Assembly: GCF_050003625.1 (NCBI RefSeq)
Contig: NC_134397.1
Location: 273,848,070-273,912,069 of the forward strand
From: Haematobia irritans
Lineage: Eukaryota > Arthropoda > Insecta > Diptera > Muscidae
Length of the DNA stretch: 64,000 nt
Reading direction: 5' to 3'
Position numbers and translations under genes: made by a program. The first letter of the stretch is position 1, and the number at the start of each line of letters is the position of its first letter. A model generated the notes under the pieces. The model was not told where the DNA came from. It made no database searches and was given only the letters and a program-made list of their open reading frames with translations. Shown one piece after another: positions 38,828-52,235 of the stretch.

Positions 38828-40098
38828 ACAGGTTGGCTGATAAGACCCCGGTCTGACACATGATTAAATGCATATTATTTTTATATAGTACCAACCTTCA
38901 AATGATTCGTGTCAAAATTTGACGTATCTAAGTCAATTAGTTTGTGAGATAGAGCGTCTATTGTGAAGCAACTTTTGTTATTGCGAAAAAAATGGAAAAA
39001 AGGAATTTCGTGTTTTGATAAAATACTGTTTTCTGAAGGGAAAAAATACGGTGGAAGCAAAAACTTGGCTTGATAATGAGTTTCCGGACACTGCCCCAGG
39101 GAAATCAACAATAATTGTTTGGTCTGCAAAATTCAAGCGTGGTGGAATGAGCACGGAGGACGGTGAACGCAGTAGACGCCCGAAAGAGGTGGTTATCGAC
39201 GAAAACATCAAAAAAATCCACAAAATGATTTTGAATGACCGTAAAATGAAGTTGATCGAGATAGCAGAGCCCTTAAGATACCAAAGGAATGTGTTGGTCA
39301 TATCATTCATCAATATTTGGATATGCGGGAGCTCTGTGCAAAATGGGTGCCGCGCGAGCTCACATTTGACCAAAAACAACAACGTGTTGATGATTCTGAG
39401 CGGTGTTTGCAGCTGTTAACTCGTAATATACCCGAGTTTTTCCGTCGATATGTGACAATGGATGAAACATGGCTCCATCACTACACTCCTGAGTCCAATC
39501 GACAGTCGGCAGTGGACAGCGACCGGTGAACCGTCTCCGAAGCGTGGAAAGACTCAAAAGTCCGCTGGCAAAGTAATGGCCTCTGCTTTTTAGGATGCGC
39601 AAGAATAATTTTTATCGATTATCTTGAGAAGGGAAAAACCATCAACAGTGACTATTATATGGCGTTATTGGAGCGTTTGAAGGTCGAAATCGCGGCAAAA
39701 CGGCCCCATATGAAGAAGAAAGAAGTGTTGTTCCACCAAGACAATGCACCGTGCCACAAGTCATTGAGAACGATGGCAAAAATTCATGATTTGGGCTTCG
39801 AATTGCTGTTCCACCCACCGTATTCTCCAGATCTGGCCCCCAGCGACTTTTTCTAGTTCTCAGACCTCAAAAGAATGCTCGCAGGCAAAAAATTTGGCTC
39901 AATGAAGGGTGATCGCCGAAACTGAGGCCTATTTTGAGGCAAAACCAAAGGAGTACTACCAAAATGGTATCAAAAAATTGGAAGGTCGTTACAATCGTTG
40001 TATCGCTCTTGAAGGGAACTATGTTGAATAATAAAAACGAATTTTGACAAAAAAATGTGTTTTTCTTTGTTAGAACGGGGACTTATCAGCCAACCTGT
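38828..40098 (+). mobile_element. Himar1-like mariner, copy 3
   Basis: Left terminal repeat ACAGGTTGGCTGATAAGACC at 38828 preceded by TA; inverted right repeat ends at 40098 (the flanking dinucleotide is AA). Full length except for small deletions; plus-strand transposase is broken. The 5' leader lacks the ATGGCGTCGCTAGT segment seen in copy 1. Confidence 0.97.
38992..40031 (+). pseudogene. mariner transposase (broken), copy 3
   Basis: The start region lost one A of the A-run after ATGG (frameshift at the third codon). The helix-turn-helix part is open at 39015-39270, shifted in the AGCCCTTAAGATACC segment near 39270 exactly as in copy 1, and open again from 39317 with MDETW intact. A 2-bp loss follows the NRQSA segment near 39510, and TGG became TAG near 39591. 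HQDNAPCH and SPDLAPSDFF are present, but TTG became TAG at 39854-39856 just after the last Asp. Small deletions near 39898 disrupt the tail. Sharing the same frameshift with copy 1 suggests a common defective ancestor or cross-mobilisation of defective copies. Confidence 0.95.
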
Positions 40099-40154
40099 AA
40101 TTTTTGGCCCACACTAGTATTTAAACTCCATCAACATGTTCTTAAGAATTTCTA

Positions 40155-40544
40155 CACTCAAAAAAAGTGAATTCTCTATTTCACTTAAGCCAATTTAACT
40201 TTATTTTAGTTCATGGAATTGTTATGTTTGGAGAAAGTTTCCTTTACTCTAATAATTTTTTGCGTACGTTAGTCAAATTAACCAAAACCGAGGAAAAAAT
40301 ATACACAAATGAAGCATAAAGATTAACTAAATTCGTGTCTGGCACAAATTGGTTCAGCATTTCTTAAAATTTGCAAATTTTACTACAAATTCGTTCATCA
40401 TTAACTTCGTATGTCACTAAAGACATTCTTGCAAATTTGAACTCCTATTTTTTCCTTAAAATTACAAACTAATACTGTTTAGTTAAAATTTTCTAAAAAT
40501 TTACCGAAAGTTTTCTTCCTGGTGAGTTCACTGTTTTTTCAGTG
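40155..40544 (+). mobile_element. MITE family P, copy P2 (complete, 390 bp)
   Basis: TA, then CACTCAAAAAAAGTGAATTC; at the right GAGTTCACTGTTTTTTCAGTG, then TA. The inverted ends pair as CACT(G/C)AAAAAA...GTGAA. No coding. Confidence 0.88.
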
Positions 40545-41556
40545 TACGGGTTTGATTAAAATTCACCATATAAAATTTCCATCCCATTTAATACATTTTT
40601 CTAAATAACGAAATGCCTGACAGTATATGGGTCGTATTTTTAAATTAAGTATTACTATAATACCTTACATAAATTTCTGATATTTTAATATATTTTTTTG
40701 AATAATCACAAGCGACACACCCTAATATACTCACACAACCCATATTGATAGCAATTCAGATTTTTGTGACATTTTCTCTGTTGTCAAATGATAAATTGAA
40801 ATGTCTGAAAAATGTTTGTTGTTCGATTTGCAATTGAACCGAATACTTTTCACATAGTCAAATCAAAATCGAGAATGCAGTTCAATGCGAAAGCATCGAA
40901 GAATGAAGAACAGCAACAAATAGAAAAAAAATTCAAATAAAGTCGACAACTGCTGCTGAGGTGACCCACAAACGCGGAGCCATAACAAAAATATCCTCAT
41001 CGAAAGTCGAAACTATGGAGGTTGCGACAAGTATGGTTGTTGATGAGACGAATAGGTTGAATAGATGCATTCATCATGGATCGATGGTGATGGATATGTG
41101 ATTTCCATTTAGACATAAAAACATATGGGTATATGAACCAGAATCATGTAGAACATTCGAGATAGAAGAACTTCACAGAGTGGGAGATCACGTGTGGGAC
41201 TCATTCAACCATAAATGCGGAACGCTGTATGTGCTTGTTTTCCATCACATATTTTTCCAGATGAAGTTACCTGTTTCTTTTTGTTCGTGTTCAAAATTGT
41301 TCTAAGGACAATCTATATTGCGTAAAACTGAATCGAATAACTCAGAATATGGAATGCACGATAGATTTAAAAGCAAAACGCTTAATGGTGTTTGAACATT
41401 TGCATCGAACCATGAATGGATGGATTTCATTGTATATACGCAACACTATTGTGCGTATTCTTATTGCGCCTTAAACGTTTTAATTAAAAGCAAATCCCAC
41501 TTGAAATACCTCAAAGAATGGGCGTAGACTGAATTCTGTATAAATTTGCTTATATA
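40545..41556. other. Apparently unique intergenic sequence
   Basis: No recognised gene or repeat; 40900-41260 is less AT-rich than surrounding DNA. Confidence 0.35.
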
Positions 41557-42533
41557 CACGGATGTAAAAGACTGTTTTTCATATGTTTGGCTATAAACAT
41601 TATATGTTTGGAACACAAATTTTTAAACACAATATTTTTGAGTGCAAGCATATAATGTTCATAAACTAGCATAACATGTTTGGGACATATATGTTAATAT
41701 GTTAGAACATATTATGTTTGGGACATCAAATGTTTTTAAATATAATATGCTTGGATGCAAACATATATTAATTTAGAAATAGCCTATAAACATATATGTG
41801 TTTAGTAGCTTGGAGCGCTATTTAACAGGGAGCGATATTGAATTAAGTTGGTGGTTGTTGCTTGTTATTACAAAATTAACATTTTTTTTCCTTGGGCAAT
41901 TGATCAGCTACTTCTTTGATCCTTACAAACTGTGTGGTCCGCTGTTCGAATCCCCGTCCGGCAAAAGGTAAAATTAAAATAAATAAAAAAAATCATACAA
42001 TTGAATAATTTCTTCTACAATGTTTGTATTACAGAAAAAGGTGCTAAGAACTAAAAAATCTCGTGGAAGTGAGAAAGATGTGGAGGAATATACAATTGGG
42101 CAGAAACAAAATTTTGAGCATTCAGGTCGAAAACATATGTTGTTAGCACCTATATTACCTGTTTATTTTCATAATTCATTATGATTGTAAATATATAAAT
42201 AAATAAATAAAATTTTGAGCACAATATTGTTTGGGAGAATTTTTTTAAGCATATAATATTTTTGGGTGCAAAATGCTTCCAAACATATCATATGTTCACA
42301 TAATAACATATTGTTTTTTGGAAGACAACATTATTGAATTTGGATGCAAAAATACAAAATGTTTGGAAATTGACTACCCAAACATATATTGTTTAGACCA
42401 ATATGCTTTCAAACATATTATATATTGGAAGAGATCAAACATATAAATGTTTGGGCAATAGCCAAAAATGTATATGCTTGAAGCAAAATATGTTTGGGAG
42501 TATATGTTACAGAAGCGATTTTTTGTGAGCGTG
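41557..42533 (-). mobile_element. MITE-like element M3 with an internal tRNA-like segment
   Basis: TA-flanked (41555-41556, 42534-42535), beginning CACGGATGTAAAAGACTG and ending ATTTTTTGTGAGCGTG, in opposite orientation to M1 and M2. A tRNA-like stretch at about 41895-41972 has a B-box-like TGTTCGAATCC. It is followed by text shared with M2 (TTTGTATTACAGAAAAAGGT on the plus strand). Confidence 0.85.
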
Positions 42534-42535
42534 TA

Positions 42536-42939
42536 GCTCAAAATGTCTGAGAGCGACCAAGGGGCCATAGTTACCATACCAATCTTGAAAACAAGAACCT
42601 CATAGGCTCAATGCTAGTTTCGACAGAAAAATAAGAAACTTTTCTTAGGTGATGTTTTTTTATGTTGGCTCACACGTAGTCTATCACACCGTTTATAATC
42701 GTCTATTACTTATCACATATATGTATATCGTTAGCAAATAGAAAAGGCTAGCAGCTAGAGCTATTAATATGATCCAAATTGACGTACAAGAGAAATAAGA
42801 GAGAGATTGATATCTGTGGAACTCCATTTGTAATATTTCGAATGGCTGAATTAGAAGTTTTTAAGGAATGATACTAAGAGCGACCAGTCAGATATGATAG
42901 AAGCTTACAGGAGTATTCGGAATTCAACGTACTTTTTGA
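42536..42939. other. Spacer without recognised features
   Basis: No gene or repeat recognised. Confidence 0.35.
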
Positions 42940-43247
42940 CGTGGTGCAATGGTTAGCATGCCAGCTTTGCATACACAGGGTCGTGGGTTCGATTCCTGCT
43001 GCGACCGACCACCAAAAAGTTTTTCAGCTGTGGATTATCCCACCTCAGTAATGCTGGTGACATTTCAGAGGGTTTGAAAGCTTCCCTAAGTGGTTTCACT
43101 GCAATGTGGACCGCCGTTCGGACTCGGCTATTGAGCTTAACATGGGATCGGGCAGCACTCAGTGATAAGAGAGAAGTTCACCAATGTGGTATCACAATGG
43201 ACTGAATAGTCTAAGTGAGCCTGATACAGCGGGCTGCCACCTAACCT
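42940..43247 (+). mobile_element. tRNA-derived SINE, copy f
   Basis: The clearest head: A-box-like TGGTGCAATGG (42942-42952) and a perfect B-box consensus GGTTCGATTCC near 42985. The body runs to GGGCTGCCACCTAACCTA. The TTTTTATAGCC segment is deleted. It abuts family A copy A5. Confidence 0.93.
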
Positions 43248-44125
43248 ATATGGGGGCTATATACAATTATGAACTTGATATGGACCAATTTTTTGTGATT
43301 GGGGATCGATTTATCTGAGGGCTATATATAACTATAGACAGATATGGACCTAGTTAGGCATGGTTGTTAACGGCCGTATAACATACTAGCACAATGTACC
43401 AAATTTCAATTGACTCGGGTGAAATTAGCTCCTGCAAGAGGACCGATATGGACCATTTTTTGCATGTCATTAGAGACCATATACTAACACCACGTACCAA
43501 ATTTCAGCCGGATCGGATGAAATTTGCTTCTCTTAGAGGCTCCGCAAGCCAAATCGGGGGATCGGTTTATATGGGGCTATATATAATTATGGGCCGATGT
43601 GGACCAATTGTTGCATGGTTATTAGAGATCATATGCTGACACCATGTACCAAATTTCAGCCGGATCGGATGAATTTTCCTTCTCTTAGAGGCTCCGCAAG
43701 CCAAATCGGGGGATCGGTTTATATGGGGGCTATATATAATTATGGACCGATGTGGACCAATTTTTGCATGGTTGTTAGAGACCATATACTAACACCATGT
43801 ACCAAATTTCAGCCGGATCGGATGAAATTTGATTCTCTTAGAGGGGGCTATACGTAAAAGTGGACCGACATGGTCCATCCGACAAAACCATCCGACCTAC
43901 ATCAATAACAACTACTTATGCCAAGTTTCAAGTCGATAGCTTGTTTCGTTCGGAAGTTAACGTGATTTCAACAGACGGACGGACGGACACGCTCAGATCG
44001 ACTAAGAATTTCACCACGACCCAGAATATATATATATTTTATGGGGTCTTAGAGCAATGTTTCGATGTGTTACAAACGGAATGACAAAGTTAGTATACCC
44101 GCATCCTATGGTGGAGGGTATAAAC
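43246..44125 (+). repeat. Compound repeat family A, copy A5 (5' truncated)
   Basis: About five monomers, then the 3' module: GACGGACGGACGGACACG, ACAAACGGAATGACAAAGTT and the closing arm ATGGTGGAGGGTA with TAAA. The 5' side is cut at SINE f. Confidence 0.9.
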
Positions 44126-44228
44126 AAGTTTTATTTTCCAAAGGTAACCAACGTATTCTTTTGACTCTAAATTTTCCTTAAAAACTAAAAAAAGAGGAGA
44201 CAACCGTTGTTTTCTTTGCCGTAAAGTG

Positions 44229-45249
44229 AACTGAAAAAAAGTGAACTCTCTATTTCACTAAATCCAATTTAACTTTATTTAAGTTCCCACCTCAGTAATG
44301 CTGGTGACATTTCTGAGGGTTTCAAAGCTTCTCTAAGTGGTTTCACTGCAATGTGGAACGCCGTTCGGACTCGGCTATAAAAAGGAGGTCCTTTGTCATT
44401 GAGCTTAACATGGAATCGGGCAGCACTCAGTGATAAGAGAGAAGTTCACAATGGACTGAATAGTCTAAGTGAGCCTGATACATTGGGCTGCCACCTTTCC
44501 TAACCTAAGCTAAGTTCATGTAATTATTATGCTTGCGTACGTTAGTTAAATGAACTAAAAAACAGAAAAAAATTATACACAAATTAAACATAAAGATTTA
44601 CTAAATTCGTATTTTTCACAAAATAGTTCATTATTTCTTTAAATTTGTAAATTTTGGTACAAATGCAAACATCATGAACTTCGTATGTCACTAAAGACAT
44701 TCTTGCAATTTTGAACTCCAATTTTTTCCTTGAAATTACAAAATTTTCTTTAAAAAGTTAATTATACAATTTTGGGATTATTTGTTTGGCTTGAGGTCAT
44801 AGACTAATGAAAAATGCTGGTGTTGATGTTTTTCATTACTTTTTATTGAAATATTGCTGATCTCGGATATTTCGATACACCATCGGTGATCATCTTCAGC
44901 GAGATATTATCTATAAATTGTAATAATTTAAATATTTTACAATATTAACTTTAACAACGTTTTGAAACAAAAATATAACATTAATTATATTTACATTTTA
45001 CAAAGTAATAGACTTTCTCCTTACAATGCTCTTAAATTTTGAGTCTATAGATCTATAGAAAAAAAAAACAAAGTTAATTATGTCTAATGAATTTTATTGA
45101 ATTTGTTGAAAAATATTTACTTATTTTTGTGATATCGGCGTGATGTCAGCGTTTCTAATACTGTTTAGTTCAAATTTTCTAAAAATTTTCAAAATTTACT
45201 AAGATTAACCAAAAGTTTTCTTCCTGGTCGGTTCACTGTTTTTTCAGTG
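44229..45249 (+). mobile_element. MITE family P, copy P3 (contains a SINE and extra sequence)
   Basis: Left end AACTGAAAAAAAGTGAACTC, right end GTTCACTGTTTTTTCAGTG next to TA. SINE g interrupts the left part. The middle (about 44770-45070) is longer than in P2. Confidence 0.8.
44286..44510 (+). mobile_element. 5'-truncated SINE, copy g, nested in P3
   Basis: Begins in the body (CCCACCTCAGTAATGCTGG) and ends GGGCTGCCACC...CCTAACCTAAGC. A 6-bp duplication TAAGTT flanks it (44280-44285, 44511-44516), and joining the flanks restores the P family text. The SINE is younger than the MITE. Confidence 0.9.
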
Positions 45250-45252
45250 TAT

Positions 45253-45412
45253 GCCAAATTTCAACATTGAAAGCTTTATCGTTATCACAACAGTTAGACA
45301 GACGTACAACGTTAGATCGTCTTAGAATTCCTACCAAATCACGAATATATAATTTATGTAGGCGGAATTCGATATTTTAATGTGTTATGATTTTTTATCC
45401 ATAAGGAGGTAA
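45253..45412 (+). repeat. Compound repeat family D, 3' fragment D3
   Basis: ACAGTTAGACAGACGTACAA, CGTCTTAGAATTCCTACC and ACGAATATATAATTTATGTA match the 3' module of D1 (49499-49580) in decayed form. Confidence 0.6.
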
Positions 45413-46871
45413 ATTTTTGCCAAATCGGACCTACCAGATTTGGCTGAAATTATTATGAATTTGAAGCACTGGTTGTCCATATTTGGGAGGTCCACTTAAG
45501 GTAGGTCTCCAAGATTAAGAGGTTTCCCGTTATATCAATTCACTCCGATCATGATAGTTTCTTCTTATGGCAAACATTAGAATTCTAACATTTCCACGAT
45601 CTATTCTGATTCATTTTTTTTCTGATTTCGGCAACCATTTTATCTCTGATGAGAAAACAATATTTTTCCGGCAAAATGTTCCATACTCCTCATCCAAAAA
45701 TAATATAATAACTGTGATATCCATGGCGATTGGTCAGATGGCGTTCCTCACGGTTTTTCTGAAAATTTCTATTCTTCTTGAGCACAATTACACGGCCGGT
45801 AGGTAGCGACAACTCATTGTTTTACATCCAGATTATGGACAAGACGTAATAAGCTTACATGGCATTAAGCGAGAGAGTAAACAATTTTGAAAACCAACTA
45901 AATTTTCATGATTATCAGTTAAAACTAATTGAGCTTGACTATATCCGTAAAGAAGAGAAATTGGAAAGAATCAATCATCAACCAATCAATCAAAGAATCA
46001 ATCATCATCAATCAATATTAGATAAATTTAAAGAAGTTTGAAAATCTTTTTAATTGTAATAAATACATTTTTTGTGCACATTTTCAATTTGTTTTAAATT
46101 TTAACATACGTTCTAATTGACACTCATTTATTTTTGTATTTTTTCTTTTCTAATATGTTAACAAAATCAAATAAAACCTTTCCAGAAACAATTAAAATTT
46201 GGCCATAAATTTTATGATTCCTGATAACTTTCTATATGCCACTAAATCCTTCTCCTCTATGATTCTCAATTTTTATTAATTTTTAGTTGTGGTATCTTGT
46301 TGTCTATTTACTTTAAAAACCTAATGCTTAATTTGTTCATTTACGATAATTCCATTTCATGTCAGCAAATATTTGATCTAATTTCCTTTGGTTTGGTGTC
46401 TTTTTTACCGTATGTACCCAGGTAACCACACACAAATTAAATCCCAAAAAAATTTAAAAAAGATTGCAATTATTCCCAATGGTTTTCTTTAATTAAAGGA
46501 ATGCAGAAATTGACATAGTGATAAACTACTTTCAGATCAGAGCAATTGATGGGGGAAATAATTCTGTGAAAAGGGAAGAAAGGGAGAACCATTCCCCCTA
46601 AATCTTTGCATTGACTTGGATCTAAAAATTTGGTGTTGATATTTGCTACTATCCATATAATAACTCAACTATAAATCAAGACCTGAAATGACAGATTATG
46701 CTACATAAATTATTATGAAGGACAAATTTCGTTAAAATAAAAAAAAATATTTTCCTCTATTGGTTAAGCTACACTTGTAGTTTAGTCAATGCATGGTTTT
46801 AAGCTGAAATCAAAAAACAACAACAATGATTAAAGAACAAAACCAACAATAACGAAACAAAACGAAGGAAA
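45413..46871. other. Intergenic sequence without recognised features
   Basis: ORFs 45567-45806 and 45859-46041 have no domain; the second encodes an Asn/Gln/His-rich tail from a run of AATCAATCATCA-like repeats and is probably chance. Confidence 0.35.
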
Positions 46872-47782
46872 ACAAGTAAGGAAAGTCTAAAGTCGGCGGG
46901 GCCGACTATATTATACCCTGCACCACTTTATAGATCTAAATTTTCGATACCATATCACATCCGTCAAATGTGTTTGAGGGCTATATATAAAGATTTGTCC
47001 CAAATACACATATTTAAATATCACTCGATCTGGACAGAATTTGATAGACTTCTACAAAATCTATAGACTCAACATTTAAGTTGGCTAATGCACTGGGGTG
47101 GAATACAATGTTAGTAAAAAAATATGGGAAACATTTAAATCTGAAGCAATTTTAAGGAAACTTCGCAAAATTATATTTATGATTTATCGCTCGAAATATA
47201 TGTATTATAAGTTTAGGAGAATTAGAGTAATTTTTACAACATTTCGACTAAGCAGTGGCGATTTTACAAGGAAAATGTTGGTATTTTGACCATTTTTGTC
47301 GAAATCAGAAAAACATATATATGGGAGCTATATCTAAATCTGAACCGATTTCAACCAAATTTGGCTAACTATACTACCATTTGTACTCCTTGTGCAAAAT
47401 TTCAAGCTAATCGGGATAAAACTCTGGCTTCTGGGTCCATATAAGTGCTTATCGGGCGAAAGATATATATGGTAGCTATATCCAAATCTGAATCGATTTC
47501 TTCCAAAATCAATAGGGTTCTATTCTCACCCAAATTAGGAACATGTGCCAAATTTGAAGGCGATTGGACTTAAATTGCGACCTAGACTTTGATCACAAAA
47601 ATGTGTTCACAGACAGACGGACGGACGGACGGACAGACGGACATGGTTATATCGACTCAGGGACCCACCCTGAGCATTATTGCCAAAGACACCATGTGTC
47701 TATCTCGCCTCCTTCTGGGTGTTACAAACATATGCACTAACTTATAATACCCTGTTCCACAGTGTGGCGCAGGGTATAAAAA
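46872..47782 (+). repeat. Compound repeat family C, copy C1 (complete)
   Basis: Starts ACAAGTAAGGAAAG, then the palindrome AGTCGG-CGGGG-CCGACT and TACCCTGCACCAC. It has two monomers with ATATATGGGAGCTATATC and CTGAACCGATTTCAACC. It ends GACAGACGGACGGACGGAC, TATCTCGCCTCCTTCTGGGT and the closing arm GTGTGGCGCAGGGTA, then TAAAAA. Confidence 0.92.
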
Positions 47783-47875
47783 TAAAGAAATTTTAATTTA
47801 AAAGAAATATCGTAAACTTCGTTTTAAAAATTGTGCAGTTAAATCAGCATTACAATAATTCTAATAATTAACAAA

Positions 47876-49655
47876 ACAAGTATATAAAGCATTAAGTTCC
47901 GCCGGGCCGAAGTTCAGTACGTACGGCTGGGCCGACTCATAAATACCCACCACCATGAATCAAATATAATAGTTTCCTTTGAAAACGCGGGTTAGTTGAT
48001 AATATATAGAATTTCAGGGGGTTTTATGACAAATATTCTCCCCAGCAAATCAGTTCATCCAGTACGCTTTCCGAAGATAAATTTAAAGATTCTACCTATG
48101 AAGACTTGATCAGATTCTGGATTTATAAGAACCATTTTGTTAGAGTTTTAGAGAAATCGTAAACATATCATGCAAATTATGAAAAAACGCCTTAATTTGT
48201 AATCTTAAGTCTTTAGATTTTTACTGCCATTATTTAAATGATTGCTAGTAGTAAAATCTGGAAATTGTACTTTCAGTTTCAGTGTCAAGCAATTTTCATG
48301 AGCAGTACGCTTGCTATACACTGAAAGAAGAGTTTTCTTTTCTGAGGAACGAAATTTTAGACAAGCAAAGTTTCCTTTTGACACAAATTTTAGAGCCAAT
48401 CGTTGAATCGATTATCAAAAATTCGGTTTATTTGCTCCAAACGATAATCTTTATACGAAAGGAGAATTTTGTTTGACTAAAATTTCATTCAGGAGGAAAA
48501 TATTTTTTCTTTGGGTGTACCGTCAAGAAGTGAAATCGGTCTATATCGATGCCTTACCAAATGGACCGGTAAAAATAAATGCGATACAGATTTTTGAGGG
48601 TCTACAATACCAGTATATTTACATTTTCGAGCAAATCGGATAAAAACTACGGTTTTTAGAAGCCCAAGCAGTTACATGGGAGATCGGTCTATGGTGTGTG
48701 TCGAGCCAAAACATCGTTCGGCACACACCATATTCGGCTGACCTATTTGTGGTCAGCCGGATTCTAGAAGTCGTAGAAATAAATTCGGAAGGTAAGTCTA
48801 TATAGAGGCTATACCAAAACATGGACCAATACTCACCATTTTCGACGCACTTCTTAATGGTCCTCAAATACCTCTAGAATTCCAATTTCAGACAAATTGG
48901 GTAAAAACTACGAATTCTAGAAGCCCAAGAAGTATAGTCGAGAGATCAGTCTATATGAGGGCTAAGGACTGATAAGCACCATTTTCGGCACACCTTTTGA
49001 TGGATAAAACTACGGATTTTAGAAGTCCAAGACGTAAGATAAAGTCGGGAGATCGGTCTATATGGGGGCTACATCAAAACATCGACCGATACACCCCATT
49101 TGCGACACACCTATTTGTGGTCCCATAATACCTCTAGATTTTCAATTTCAGGCAAATGGGATAGTAAATACAGTTTCTAGATGCCCAAGAAGTAAAATCG
49201 GAAGATAAGTCTATATGGGGACTATATCGAAACATTGACCGATAGGCACAATTTTCAGCACACTTTTTTATGGTTTTAAAATACCCCTAGATTTCCAGTT
49301 TCAGGTAAATTGGATAAAACCTACGGTTTTTTATAAGCCCAAGACCCCAAATCTGAAGGTCGGTTTATATGGGGACAATATGAAAACTTGGACCGATATA
49401 GCCCATCTTCAAACTTGACCTGCCTGCAAACAAAAAGCGAATCTGTGCCAAATTTCAGGACGATAGCCCCATTATTGAAGGCTGTAAGGTGATTGCAACA
49501 GACAGACAGACGGACATGCTTATACCGTCTTAGAATTTCTACCTGATCAAGAATATATATACTTTACATAGTCGGAAACTGATATTTCGATTTGTTACAA
49601 ACGGAAAGACAAACTTATTATCCCCGTCACCATTCTAGGGTGGTGGGTACAAAAA
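47876..49655 (+). repeat. Compound repeat family D, copy D1
   Basis: Starts ACAAGTATATAAAGC, then CGCCGGGCCGAAG (a decayed palindrome with about 25 extra bases) and TACCCACCACCATG. About seven monomers follow (TATATGGGGGCTACATCAAA, CCAATTTCAGGCAAAT, ACCGATA). It ends GACAGACAGACGGACATG and the closing arm GGTGGTGGGTA, immediately followed by the start of C2. Confidence 0.9.
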
Positions 49656-49904
49656 AGTAAGGAAATTCTAAAGTCGGGCGGGGCCGACTACATTATAACA
49701 TGCACCATTATGTATGTCCACATTTTGAATACCACAACAAATCCGTCAAATGTGTTTGGTGCTATATATAAAGGTTTTTGTTCCCATATACATATATTTA
49801 AATCTGAGTCGATCTGGACAAAATTGCTTAGACTTCTACAAAATCTATTGACTTAGAATTAAAGTCAGGTAATGCCCTGGAGTGCAACACAACGTTAGTA
49901 AAAA

Positions 49905-51215
49905 ACAAGTATATACAGCACTAAGTTCGGCCGGGCCGAATCTTAAATACCCACCACCATGAACCAAATATTAGGGTTTCCTTTGAAATTTCAGGAGGGC
50001 TTGAGGACTTGAGGACACTTCCCGAAGATAAATTTAAAGATTTCACCTATGAGGACTATATCAGATTCTGGACTTTTAAGAACCATTTTTGTTTGAGTTT
50101 TAGAGGAATCATTAACATCTCTTGTAAGTGTGCAAGAAAATTATAAAATAACGTCTTGATTTGAAATCTTAAATCTGTAGAAGTAAAATCTGGAAATTTT
50201 ACATTGAGTTTCAAGCAATTTTCATGATCAGTGCGCCTTCTACACCCTCAAGAAGTGAAGTCGGTCTATATGGAGGCATTACCAAATGGACCGATAAAAA
50301 CATAATCCGATACACGTTTTTGTGAGCCTAAAATACCAGAATATTTACAATTTCAAGCAAATCAGATAAAAACTACGGTTTCTAGAAACCCAAGGAGTTA
50401 AATCGGGAGATCGTTCTTATGGGGGCTATACTAAAATATGGACCGATACTCACCGTTTTCGGCACACCTCTTTATGACCCGAAAATACCTCTAGATTTCC
50501 AATTTCAGGCAAATGGGATAAAAACTTCGGATTCTAGAACCCCAAGAAGTAAAATCGGAAAATCGGTCTATATGGGGGCTATAGCAATATATGGACCGAT
50601 ACTCACCATTTTCGGCACACCTCTTTATGGTCCTAAAATACCTCTAGATTTCCAATTTCAGACAAATTGGATAAAAACTACGGTTTCCATAAGCCCAAGA
50701 CCCCAAATCGGGAGGTCGTTTTATATGGGGACCATACCAAAACATGGACCGATACTCACAATTTTTGGCACACGTATTTGTGGTTCTACAATACCTCTAG
50801 ATTTCCAATTTCAGGTAAATTGAATAACAACTGCGGCTTCTATAAGCCCAAGAAGTAAAATCGGGAGATCGGTCTATATGGGGGCTATACCAAAACATGG
50901 ACCGATACTCACCATTTTAGGCACACCTCTTTATGGTCATAAAATACCTCTAGATTTCAAATTTCAGGCAAATCGGATAAAAACTTCGATTTCTATAAGC
51001 CCAAGACCCCAAATCGGGAGGTCGGTTTATATGGGGACTATATCAAAACCTGGACCGATATAGCCCATCTTCGAACTTGGCCTGCCTGCAGACAAAAGAC
51101 GAGTTTGTGCAAAATTTCAGCACGATTGTTTCATTATTGAAGACTGTAGCGTGATTACAACAGACAGACAGACAACAGACGGAATGACAAACTTATTCTA
51201 TGGTGGTGGGTATAA
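49905..51215 (+). repeat. Compound repeat family D, copy D2 (complete, nested in C2)
   Basis: Starts ACAAGTATATACAGC, palindrome TTCGGCCGGGCCGAA and TACCCACCACCAT. About five monomers follow, one stretch open over 134 codons (50419-50823) but without a domain. It ends at the closing arm ATGGTGGTGGGTA, then TAATAAA. The GACAGACAGAC run is followed by ACGGAATGACAAACTTATTC, closer spaced than in D1, so a piece of the 3' module is deleted. Confidence 0.9.
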
Positions 51216-51848
51216 TAAATATGGGAAACATTTAAATCTGAAGCAATATTTATTTATGATTTATAGGTCGATAGACATGTATGTTATTAGAAGTGTAGGA
51301 AAATTGGAGCAATTTTTACACGTTTTCGACTAAGCTGTGGCAATTTTACAAGGAACATGTTGGTATTTTGCCCATTTTTGCCGAAATCAGAAAAAACATA
51401 TACATGGGAGATATATCTAAATCTGAACCGATTTCAACCAAATTTGACATGCATAGCTACAATATCAGTTCTACTCCCTGTGCAATATTGCACTTAAATA
51501 GGATTACAAATTTGTCCTCTATGGTCATATATCGGACGATAGATATATGTGGGAGCTATATCTAAATCTAATCCGATTTCAAATTTGGCATGTATATCGA
51601 GAACGTTAAATCTGCTGCCTGTACAAAATTTATAGCTAATCAGGGCAAAACTCTGGCTTCTGGGACCATATAAGTGTATATCGGGCGAAAGATATATATG
51701 GGAGTTATATCTAAATCTGAACCGATTTCAACTAAATTCGGCAAATTTTACGAAACTATAAATTGCACTCCTTGTGCAAAATTTAAAGTAAATCAGGCTT
51801 AAATTCTGGCTTCTGGGGCAATATTAAATTTCGTCAATTTTAGACAAT

Positions 51849-52233
51849 TTAAATTATTAAAAAAAATAAGTACTCGTAAACAGTATCGTATATCACAAAA
51901 ATAAGTAAATATTTTTCGACAAATTCAAGAAAATTTATTAGACATAATTAATTTGTTGTATCTTGTTAATGAATTTTTTTTAGTTTCAAGGAAGAAAATG
52001 GATTTCAAAATTGGAAGAATGTATTTAGGGCCAAACTCAATTATTTTTATTTTATTTACTATATTTATTTATTTATAATATTGGTAAAATTTATTGGTAA
52101 AATGTACAAATACGAATTTACTAAATCTTTATGCTTCATTTGTGTATAATTTTTCCACCATTTTTAGTTCATTCCGAGCATAATAATTCCATGAACCAAA
52201 ATCAAGTTAAATTGGCTTCAGTGAAATAAAGGG
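51849..52233 (-). mobile_element. MITE family P, copy P4 (minus, left end decayed)
   Basis: TCGACAAATTCAAGAAAATT, CATAATAATTCCATGAACCA and TTAAATTGGCTTCAGTGAAA match P5 and the reverse complement of P2. Inserted within C2. Confidence 0.75.
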
Positions 52234-52235
52234 TC

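Noticed and set aside
42940..43010. A genuine tRNA gene
   Set aside because: A and B boxes are good but the stems do not close and the sequence continues into a SINE body repeated across the window.
45859..46041. 60-residue ORF with a coiled-coil-like start
   Set aside because: Its second half derives from AATCAATCATCA-like tandem sequence; nothing else supports a gene.
50419..50823. 134-residue ORF with repeated GPILTIFGTPLYG
   Set aside because: It is a run of family D monomers that happens to stay open; other D copies are not open in this frame.
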